Shown piece after piece: positions 13,509-21,200 of a stretch of 25,570 nucleotides of DNA. The notes under the pieces were generated by a model. It was not told the origin of the DNA. It saw nothing but the letters and a program-made list of their open reading frames with translations, and did not search any database. The stretch comes from CAYNRQ01 sp964399875 (GTDB taxonomy: Archaea; Aenigmatarchaeota; Aenigmatarchaeia; QMZP01). Location of the stretch: assembly GCA_964399875.1 (NCBI GenBank), contig CAYNRQ010000008.1, positions 1-25,570 on the forward strand, read 5' to 3'. Numbering within the stretch: position 1 is the first letter of the stretch; every line of letters starts with the position of its first letter. The position numbers were made by a program, and so were the translations under genes.

Positions 13509-14069
13509 TTACCTATTATTTGTTAAATCAACTTTTTTATCTGCGAACATTTCCAAATCCTTGGTAAGGGAATCTATATCATTTGAGGGTATGTTTCCTC
13601 CCTTAATTATAATGAATAGTTTTTTAACATTCTCCTGCTTTTTTTCTGAAACAAGATTATGTGTAAATCTTACTACAGAGAAGCTTTGTTCATATATGAG
13701 CAAAGTAGAAATGGTATCAAATATAATAACGCTGCAGTTCTTGTCTTCGATTGCCATTATTATAGCAGCCTTTATTGATTCCAGGTTGTTTGGAGAAGAA
13801 AGAAAAACGCAGTTACGGGTCGGTGATGGTTCTTTGTAATGAGATGTAAGAACATCTATGAAGAAGAAGTTGTCTGGATTTATTCCCATATCCTTTAATC
13901 CGTCTATAACATCCTTATAAGGTTTGCTCAAACAGACATAACATATCGTGGTCTTTGATTTTTTTACTGACCTTATAATATCTTCCAGTTTTTGCTGATA
14001 TTTTTTCTCTTCTAGCAGTATTAAAAGGAATTCATTCTTCTCTATTTCCTGAAGCATATTCTGGGTCAT
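13509..14069 (-). CDS. KaiC/RecA-fold pseudo-ATPase, paralogue of 3345-3884
   Basis: This 186-residue KaiC-like protein also lacks Walker A: the first strand (FLLILLE) is followed by EKKYQQKL. A Walker-B-like strand is kept (SVIIFDTISTLLIYE, Asp118), and the catalytic-Glu site is replaced by KPY (residues 49-51, CYVCLSKPY). Both features match the protein at 3345-3884 along the full length, so the two are paralogues and the loss of ATP binding predates their split. It sits between a response regulator (downstream, 4 bases) and a divergent intact KaiC ATPase, so it may link the phosphorelay to KaiC, for example as a hetero-oligomer subunit; that is inference. A TATA-like element near 14100-14110 precedes it. 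Confidence 0.75.
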   Translation of the reverse strand: MTQNMLQEIEKNEFLLILLEEKKYQQKLEDIIRSVKKSKTTICYVCLSKPYKDVIDGLKDMGINPDNFFFIDVLTSHYKEPSPTRNCVFLSSPNNLESIKAAIIMAIEDKNCSVIIFDTISTLLIYEQSFSVVRFTHNLVSEKKQENVKKLFIIIKGGNIPSNDIDSLTKDLEMFADKKVDLTNNR

Positions 14070-14095
14070 CTTCTCAGTATTTTATCTATTGTAAA

Positions 14096-14151
14096 GCTGT
14101 TTTATAAATATATGTAAAAAATGTTTAAACATATGAAGGAAAAATTTATTA
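14096..14151. promoter_or_regulatory. Divergent promoter region with TGTTTAAACA palindrome
   Basis: Between the divergent starts at 14069 (minus) and 14181 (plus) lie a leftward TATA-like TTTATAAA (14101-14108), the palindrome TGTTTAAACA (14123-14132) and a rightward TATA-like AAATTTATTA (14142-14151). A factor bound to the palindrome could control both genes. The distance from palindrome to rightward TATA matches the promoters at 3292 and 4595. Confidence 0.5.
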
Positions 14152-14180
14152 GGTTTGATTATAAATAATATACCGATAGT

Positions 14181-15041
14181 ATGGCAGAAAAGCAAAAAAG
14201 AAAGCAGATAAATACAAAAAAACCACCCAGGAAAAGAGCAGGGAAGAAAGTAAAATTAAGAGGTGGTGGGGAGGGAATATTGAAGAAACCTCTGGAAGAA
14301 CAGCGGAAATATATTAAAACAGGCGTAGAAGGGCTTGATAAACTTTTTGAAAAAGGAATTCCCATGGGCGCTTCTATTCTGTTGGCTGGAGGGGCTGGTT
14401 CTGGAAAGACTATAATGGGCTTGCAGATGCTGGTTAATGCTGCCAGAGAAGGAAAGAAATGCCTGTATATGAGTTTTGAAGAATCTGAAGAGAGATTAAG
14501 AGAACACATGGAGGATTTTGGATGGAACCCCAGGGAATTAGAAAGAAAGGGCAGACTTATGATTAAAAGATTCAGCATATTTGATATAAGCAGATCTGTT
14601 GATGCATTGCTGGAAAAGGAAAGGGGTGAACTGCTAATTAATGTAAAACCCATAATAATACCTGACAATTTTAATCCAGACCTTGTAGTTGTGGATTCTT
14701 TGACTGCCATTGCTTCTGCTTTCACAGAAAAGGATGAGATGTACAGGAGTTACATAGAACAATTATTCAGATTTTTTGAAAGCATGAAATCAACAACGTT
14801 TTTAATAACAGAGACCGAACAGATCCCTGAGATTTATAGCAAAAGCGGCGTAGAGGAATTTCTAGCTGATGGCGTGATAGTTCTTTATAACATAAGAAAG
14901 GGGGATGTAAGGGAAAATGCTATAGAGGTTCTTAAAATGAGGGGAGCAAAGCATATAAAGAAGATTGTTGCTATGCAGATAGTTTCCAAAACAGGCATAG
15001 AGGTCTACCCTGAGCAGGAGGTTTTCGGGGGCTTGAAATAG
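14181..15041 (+). CDS. KaiC-like ATPase with intact catalytic residues
   Basis: This 286-residue KaiC-family ATPase has one RecA-fold domain. An N-terminal tail of about 40 residues is very basic (KQKRKQINTKK, then GKKVKLRGGG) and may bind nucleic acid or a partner. The domain opens with KTGVEGLDKLFEKGIP. Walker A is GGAGSGKT (70-77), the catalytic Glu pair is 100-101 (SFEESEERL) and Walker B is LVVVDS (Asp172); the TTFLITETEQ strand is typical. It therefore looks fully active, unlike the other KaiC-type proteins in the window. It is divergent from the pseudo-KaiC/response-regulator pair and followed by two small helical proteins. A T6 run follows the stop (15042-15047). Confidence 0.92.
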   Translation: MAEKQKRKQINTKKPPRKRAGKKVKLRGGGEGILKKPLEEQRKYIKTGVEGLDKLFEKGIPMGASILLAGGAGSGKTIMGLQMLVNAAREGKKCLYMSFEESEERLREHMEDFGWNPRELERKGRLMIKRFSIFDISRSVDALLEKERGELLINVKPIIIPDNFNPDLVVVDSLTAIASAFTEKDEMYRSYIEQLFRFFESMKSTTFLITETEQIPEIYSKSGVEEFLADGVIVLYNIRKGDVRENAIEVLKMRGAKHIKKIVAMQIVSKTGIEVYPEQEVFGGLK

Positions 15042-15051
15042 TTTTTTCTGT

Positions 15052-15252
15052 TTGGGTGGTAAAATCAGCAGGGAATATCTTGTTAAATCTATAGAAAAGG
15101 GATTGCGGTGGGAAGAGAGGTTCCTTTTGAAATACAGGAACGAAGGTGTATGGGAACTTTTAAAGATACTGGACACGCAGAAATCCAAAAGAATAAATTA
15201 CAGTATCTTGAAGTTATTGGGAGATTTGAAGAATGGAAGATATAAACTCTAA
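15052..15252 (+). CDS. Small helical protein with TTG start
   Basis: A 66-residue protein, helical and basic, starting at TTG 15052 because no ATG or GTG is available in frame. It has a two-helix pattern (VKSIEKGLRWEERFLLKYRN, then RINYSILKLLGDL). The next gene starts inside its end (ATG 15233) and has a similar two-helix plan, so the two may form one helical bundle. The WEERFLLKY helix resembles one helix of a ferritin-like protein, but metal ligands are incomplete. A ribosome-binding site is not clear, so the exact start is uncertain. Tight linkage to the KaiC ATPase suggests a partner protein. Confidence 0.5.
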   Translation: MGGKISREYLVKSIEKGLRWEERFLLKYRNEGVWELLKILDTQKSKRINYSILKLLGDLKNGRYKL

Positions 15253-15457
15253 TCCTGTTAAAGACATGTTCAGGGATATTCTTAAACTAGAGAATATTGC
15301 AGCTGATATATACAGAGAAGCAGTTAAGAAAACAGGAAACAATGAGATTAATACTATAATATTCGGAATCTTAAAGGATGAAAAAAAGCACATCAAAACT
15401 GTCAAGGATATTCTGGATATATTGGATAATAAACAAACTCCTAAAGATACAGGATAA
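15233..15457 (+). CDS. Small helical protein, ferritin/rubrerythrin-like half
   Basis: A 74-residue two-helix protein. Helix one holds LKLENIAADIYREAVKK and helix two GILKDEKKHIKTVKDIL. The E...Y and DExKH spacing is that of one half of a rubrerythrin-like diiron bundle, which would need a dimer to complete a four-helix site. It overlaps the preceding gene by 20 bases, and GGGAG lies about 12 bases before the ATG, so translation is coupled. Whether it binds metal cannot be decided. It may be an adaptor for KaiC, like other small proteins beside such genes. Confidence 0.6.
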   Translation: MEDINSNPVKDMFRDILKLENIAADIYREAVKKTGNNEINTIIFGILKDEKKHIKTVKDILDILDNKQTPKDTG

Positions 15458-15463
15458 TGTATT

Positions 15464-16792
15464 ATGAAAATGATTGATGCTGCTACTGTATTGTTTGTTG
15501 TTGTTTTAGTTGTTGCTGCATTTTTTGTATATTTTTATGAACCCAAGATGCCACTGCCCAGGGACAGGAATGAATCTGTGCTGGGGATGGTTCCTGAGGC
15601 AGGAAACGAACTCGTAATGGCAATGAGCAGGTTTGAGATAACCATAGATAAAAATGGAAAACAGTTATACAAAGCTGGTGACGCCCAGATATGGATTGTT
15701 CACCCTGATGAGAACTGGAGAATAGAGCGTCTTATAATCTCTGATTCCAATGTTGCACACAAAGGTGAGATAGGGGATCTTGACAGGGACGGGCTTAATG
15801 AGCTCTATGTTGCATGCGGTCAGAATGCTTCACTGAAGGTATATAAAAAGGTTAACGGTACATGGGCGGGTGAGGTTGTCTGGAAACCGCCCTTTATAAG
15901 GGTGAGGGATATTGAGACAGGTGATGTAAATACGGACGGCTGGCCTGAGCTTGTCGCAGGAACGCATAAGGATGGTGTGGTGGCTGTTGTGAAGAAGTCT
16001 GGTGATTCCTGGGACATTACCGAAGTTGACAGGGCAGAAAACATCTATGTGCATGAAGTGGAAATATCTGATACTGATGGTGACGGAATCAATGAGTTTT
16101 TCTCGAACCCTACTGCACCCAACATAAGGAAGGGTATGCCCCAACCGGGTTTTATAGTCATGCACAAGTGGAACGGTTCTGGTTACCAGAGGGTTCTTGT
16201 TGATGATTTGAACTATACGCATGCCAAGGAAATAGTGACAGGTGATCTGGACAATGATGGAAAGAATGAGTTAATTGCCGCTCTTTGGGGCATAGCAAAG
16301 GAGACTAATGAATCAGGGCAGAAGATACAGGAAGGTAAAGTGAAGGTTGAACTTGAGATACCATTGAAGATAAAAATGTATGATTTTGATAACTGTATTC
16401 AGGGTAAAATCATAGCTGAGATCAATGACATAAAGGCCAGGAGCCTAAAGATAGGGGATGCTGATAATGATGGCCTGAATGAGCTTATTATTGGAACAGA
16501 CACAGAAGGCCTTCAAATTGTACGCATGGCTGATGGGTCATGGGAGCGCAGGATTATAGATGCAAACCTTACTGGTAATATACATGAAGTTATGATAATA
16601 GATGTGGATTCGGACGGACAGAATGAGATTGTGGCCAACTCTGATAAACAGGGAATAGTAAATGTTTATGAATGGGATGGTCAGTGGAAAGCCCGTACAG
16701 TTATTAGTGGTATTGAAGACTACTGGATATGGGCCATGGACTTTGGTGATGTGGACAATGAGCAGTTATTGCATATATCCAAGGGATCTTAG
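15464..16792 (+). CDS. FG-GAP/VCBS repeat surface protein, apparently 3'-truncated
   Basis: A 442-residue membrane-anchored protein facing outward: a hydrophobic segment at residues 6-25, then a beta-propeller-type array. Six Ca-binding loops of the D-x-[DN]-x-D-G-x-x-E kind are visible (DLDRDGLNE, DVNTDGWPE, DTDGDGINE, DLDNDGKNE, DADNDGLNE, DVDSDGQNE). A seventh begins (FGDVDN) but is cut after Asn and followed by EQLLHISKGS, read from the antisense of the sulfatase C-terminus. A propeller of seven blades is thus left with an incomplete last blade. The gene overlaps the convergent sulfatase by 27 bases. The likely role is adhesion or carbohydrate/protein binding at the surface. It lies 6 bases after the small helical gene and may share its transcript. 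Confidence 0.85.
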   Translation: MKMIDAATVLFVVVLVVAAFFVYFYEPKMPLPRDRNESVLGMVPEAGNELVMAMSRFEITIDKNGKQLYKAGDAQIWIVHPDENWRIERLIISDSNVAHKGEIGDLDRDGLNELYVACGQNASLKVYKKVNGTWAGEVVWKPPFIRVRDIETGDVNTDGWPELVAGTHKDGVVAVVKKSGDSWDITEVDRAENIYVHEVEISDTDGDGINEFFSNPTAPNIRKGMPQPGFIVMHKWNGSGYQRVLVDDLNYTHAKEIVTGDLDNDGKNELIAALWGIAKETNESGQKIQEGKVKVELEIPLKIKMYDFDNCIQGKIIAEINDIKARSLKIGDADNDGLNELIIGTDTEGLQIVRMADGSWERRIIDANLTGNIHEVMIIDVDSDGQNEIVANSDKQGIVNVYEWDGQWKARTVISGIEDYWIWAMDFGDVDNEQLLHISKGS

Positions 16793-18217
16793 CATATCCT
16801 CTGTTTCTTTGTCTATCTCCTTGATGACAGGCAGAACACCAAAGGATACAATGTCTCTGAGTCTGATTTCCAGTTGTTCTGCAATGGTCTTCTGGTTTTC
16901 AAAGTGGTTTGTGATTTCACCATCGTTTGGTCTGAATAATAATTTTTTAAATAGATCATGGTCTTTCTCTTGTTCTTTCTTTTCCACTGTCTTTCCTTCC
17001 TGTTCCGCTATATCCTCTTCCATATCAAGACTTGAAGGCCTCATGTTTATGAATTTCCATTTATTGGTTCGAATCCCAATGGAAAAACTGCTTTTCTTGG
17101 GCCTTGTCTGAAGGATCACATAATCCTTTTTTCTTTTTTCTCCTGCCAGTAAAGGCACGATGCTTTCCCCGTCAGTCTCAAGGGGATATTTTATATTAAG
17201 GGTGTCAAGGACTGTGGGAACAATGTCCACTGTCTCTATCAGGGTGTCTATCCTTAACCCTGTTAAAGAGGAATTCGGATTTCTTACAATCAATGGAACA
17301 TGGACTTCTTGATCATAGAGGGTCTTCCCATGGAAAACACATGCTTCATTCTCTTCATATCCGAAATCAGAGAAGTTGTGCTCACCAAAGCATTCGCCAT
17401 GGTCTGAAAGGATGATAATAAGTGTGCTGTTTTCCATGCCAATTTCTTTTAGCTTATTCAGGACATGGCCTGTGCCTATGTCAGTGTATCTGATCTCCCC
17501 ATCGTATTTTGCCATGTCCTCCCTTATTGACCGTTTCTTTGAAAGGCCTGTATAGCTGTATCTTTCGTCTGAATAAAGCCTGGTGTGATTGTAATTGTAA
17601 ATGTCATATTCCTCTGGTGGTTCATATGGGCTGTGCGGGTCAAAATAATGAACCCATAGAAAAAACTTTTCCCCTGAATGGTTTTCCAGCCATGAAAGAA
17701 CAGCTCTGGTTGTTTCTGAGGCATTTATAAAATACGGTCTTTCACTTCTTTTTTTATCAATGTGGGGATTGAAATAATCGAACTCATGTTTAAAGCCATG
17801 CAGCATCCTGCTGCTTGTGAAAGCAGCTGTTATATATTCATTCTCCTTTAATATGTCTGATAATGTTATAACGCCTGTCCCGTTATCCGTGGTGGAATAT
17901 TTGTTGTGTTTGTATGGGTAGAGGCCTGTGAATATGCACCAGTGGGATGGTGGGGTGTGCGGAATCTGCGCAAAGGCCCTGGTGAAGATTATTCCTTTCT
18001 TGGCAAATGAATCTATAAAAGGGCTTGTTTTCTGGAAATAGCCATAGGATGAGACATGGTCTGCTCTCAGTGTGTCTATTGTAATAATGAGGAGGTTGCA
18101 GCCTTCACATCTGTAGATCTCTGTTGGTCTGCCTTGATATATAAAAAAACCCATGATAGTGAAATAACATATCATTACAAGAAAAATTGCAAGAATTCCA
18201 AGTAAAAATCTTGTCAT
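16766..18217 (-). CDS. Membrane-anchored sulfatase / alkaline-phosphatase-superfamily enzyme
   Basis: A 483-residue enzyme tethered by one N-terminal helix (about residues 4-27) with the catalytic domain outside. Metal-site motifs are TIDTLRADH (46-54) and ILSDHGECFGEH. The nucleophile region reads HTPPSHWCIFTGLYP; relative to the sulfatase signature [CST]xPSR, Thr88 holds the nucleophile position, so this is not a classical formylglycine sulfatase and may be a phosphodiesterase or phospho-transferase on surface glycans or lipids. The DMLRSLGYMQ end is the usual family C-terminus, so the gene is complete even though it overlaps the truncated FG-GAP gene. It is divergent from the giant surface protein and appears to share its TATA element. 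Confidence 0.9.
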   Translation of the reverse strand: MTRFLLGILAIFLVMICYFTIMGFFIYQGRPTEIYRCEGCNLLIITIDTLRADHVSSYGYFQKTSPFIDSFAKKGIIFTRAFAQIPHTPPSHWCIFTGLYPYKHNKYSTTDNGTGVITLSDILKENEYITAAFTSSRMLHGFKHEFDYFNPHIDKKRSERPYFINASETTRAVLSWLENHSGEKFFLWVHYFDPHSPYEPPEEYDIYNYNHTRLYSDERYSYTGLSKKRSIREDMAKYDGEIRYTDIGTGHVLNKLKEIGMENSTLIIILSDHGECFGEHNFSDFGYEENEACVFHGKTLYDQEVHVPLIVRNPNSSLTGLRIDTLIETVDIVPTVLDTLNIKYPLETDGESIVPLLAGEKRKKDYVILQTRPKKSSFSIGIRTNKWKFINMRPSSLDMEEDIAEQEGKTVEKKEQEKDHDLFKKLLFRPNDGEITNHFENQKTIAEQLEIRLRDIVSFGVLPVIKEIDKETEDMLRSLGYMQ

Positions 18218-18236
18218 AAATAATATTATATAATTA

Positions 18237-18248
18237 TTTTATTTAAAC
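18237..18248. promoter_or_regulatory. Shared bidirectional TATA element
   Basis: The start codons of the divergent genes are 18217 (minus) and 18270 (plus). A symmetric TTTAAA core (18242-18247), part of ATTTTATTTAAACA, lies about 27 bases from each, the leaderless spacing for both. One TATA may therefore serve both directions. Confidence 0.5.
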
Positions 18249-18269
18249 AAATCATATAAATATATAAAT

Positions 18270-21200
18270 ATGGGTGGGTTAAAGTTTAGATATTGTTTAT
18301 TGATTTTTGCTTTTTTGTTACTTGTTTTTTTGCCATGTGTTGAGGCTTCCAATGCCCCGGGAGTGGTTCTGATTTCACCAAGTGACGGTAATATATCCGG
18401 TTCTGGAAACATGACTTTTATTTGCAATGCCACGGATGACGAGAATATATTCAACATATCACTTTATCATAACATAAACGGTGGTTTTGGGATTTATGAC
18501 ACAAAAAAGATAATGGAGCTGGAGAATGATTCTAATACCACACTCATGTGCAGATTTGACAATTCATATATATGCGAGGATGGGGATACAGGAAGCTACG
18601 CTTCTACCAGTTTTGTTAGCGGGAAAATAAAGCAAGGTGTGCTGGTGGATTCAAGTGATACACTGACATATCCTACAGCTAATAATGTATTATTTGGTCA
18701 AGGAACAATAGAGTTCTGGGTTAAGCTTGGGCTTGATCCTGGTTCTCAGGAATATGCATACCTTTTTTCAACAGGTGAGTCCGAACAAAGTGAGATAAGG
18801 ATGTACATTAACTATTATGATCTGTGCTTTATTTTTTATGATGCTGACAGTTATTCTAAATCCGCATGCAGGGATGTGAGCGGATGGAGTGGTGGTGAAT
18901 GGCATCATGTGGCTGCTGTGTGGAAGATCGGCGGCGGAGGCATGGTGGACATATTTTTAGATGGCTCCAACCAGAGTGTTTATTATTCTGGCGAATACTA
19001 CAGCACAGGATCTTTTGGGAATTATTTGTATATTGGGAGTAATGCTGCTGGTGCTGATAGGTCAAATTCTATTTTTGATGAGTTCAGGATCTCGGACTAT
19101 CCAAGAACAGCTGCTGAGATTAATGCTTCTTATTTGAAAGCTATTTCAAGCTATACGCAGGAATCAGCAAACTGGACTATTACTAATATCCCTGATGGGA
19201 GTTATTTATGGAATTGTCTTGTATATGATAATGAATCCCAAAGCTCATGGAATGACACTAATTATACTTTTAATATAGATTCTTTCACCCCTCCAACTGT
19301 TAATTCAGTTGCATTATCACCAGATTCTGCTAATGACATTGATCCTGGTGTTACTCTTAATTTCACAGCCAATATAACAGATTTAAGCAATGTTAGCACT
19401 GCCATATTGCAATACAAATACGATGCTGAATGGAACAACATAACGATGACTAATATAAGCCAGGATCTCTGGAATGCCTCTGTTGCCACTGTTGCTTCTG
19501 AAAGGGTTTATTATTACAGAATATGGTCAAATGATACTACCGGGAATTCCAATACGTCCCAGACGTGGAGCGTGAATGTAACATGGGATTATACATGGAC
19601 AAGGAGCCCTTCTTATTTTGATGCGTACGGGCTTGTAAACAGCATAAGCAATGTGGGAATTATAACAGTAAATAATACAGGGGATGACACCCTTGTAATT
19701 ACATTGGCAGATGACTGGCCTATAGTAGATGTTTACTATAACACTACAGAACAGTTTTCAATAGCTTCGGGTGATGTGAAGGATATCAATGTGACTGCAA
19801 AATATGCTGATTTCGACAGTGCAAGCAACATGACTATAACAATCTCTGCTGAACCATCTGCACCCGGTAAAACAGCATCTCCAACTTCACTGAATACTAT
19901 AGCTACGATAAATTCATACAGTGGTGGGGCCTATCTTGATGTGAACATTGTTACATACCCTACTTCAGTGGAGCAAAGCACAACTGGAATAAATTTTAGT
20001 GCCACCATTAAAAATATAGGTAATGAAACAGCTGAAGATGTGTGGTTTAATTGGACATTTCCTTATGGCTGGACAAACACATCTGGAAATCTTACTATGT
20101 ATATTGGCAATATGAGTTCTCAATCAGCAACAAATACCAGCAGTCTTGTTGTATCTGTCAACTCATCCGCCTCGAGTGGCATATCTGTTGTATATGTTAA
20201 TGCAAGTGGTGCAGGCAATGTAAGCAACTATGCATATGTGAATGTCGCTGTTCTTTGTTCAGATACGGATGGTGTTTGCGGATCCGGATGCTCTTCCTCA
20301 AATGATGCGGATTGCCCGAGTGTTATTAGCGGGGGCGGCATCATTAAAAGGATTTCAGGCGGGGGGAGTATACAAAAAATTTATGTACATAAATACGGAA
20401 TAGAGATAGAATTGCCATACCGTGCAGATGTAAACAGGGGGGAAACAATAGTTTTTCATGTGAATGTTTCAAACAGCGAGAAAAACACAATAGTAAACAA
20501 TATCACGCTTTCCCTGGAAGGACATCCCCAGACACTGGTGAAAATAAACCCTGAATCTATTAGCAATCTAATCTTTGGTATGACAGGTGAATTCGATATA
20601 GAAATAATTGTTCCTAATTATATGAAATATGGAATTTATAACCTGTTTTTAAAAGCCAGGGGTAATGCCGAAGCTTTAAATGTAACAAGTAATGCCACGC
20701 CAGTAGAAGCGACAGGCAAAATGGTTCTGTTTATTCACAGTGCCACTGAGAATGAGACCAAGATTTTGTTTGGGAACGCAGAGCAATGTGTACAGGAAAT
20801 GAAGGCCTCTGGTTTCAATGCAGATTACGTTAGTAATCTTTTAGAGCAAGGAAAAACCGCTCTATATGATTGGGATTATGACAGGGTTGAAGAGATATCA
20901 GAAGATATAATATATATAAAAAACAAGGCCTTTGAGGTTTTTGACAGACTCAAAAAAATTGAAAAAGGAATAAATGAAGCGATTCTCTATGGTGTAGATG
21001 TTCCTGAAACACAAAGGATGTATAACCTTTCTTTATCCGCATTTAATAGAGGTGATTTTGAGAGGGCAGCGGAAAGGGCAAAAGACGCCTCTGTTTCATA
21101 CTCACTTGAAACAGGAGGTAAACTTATTGGAGCCATGTTTTTTCATGACTACTGGGGTGTAATGCTGATTGCTGGCATTGCTGTTGTTCTAATTGCTTTT

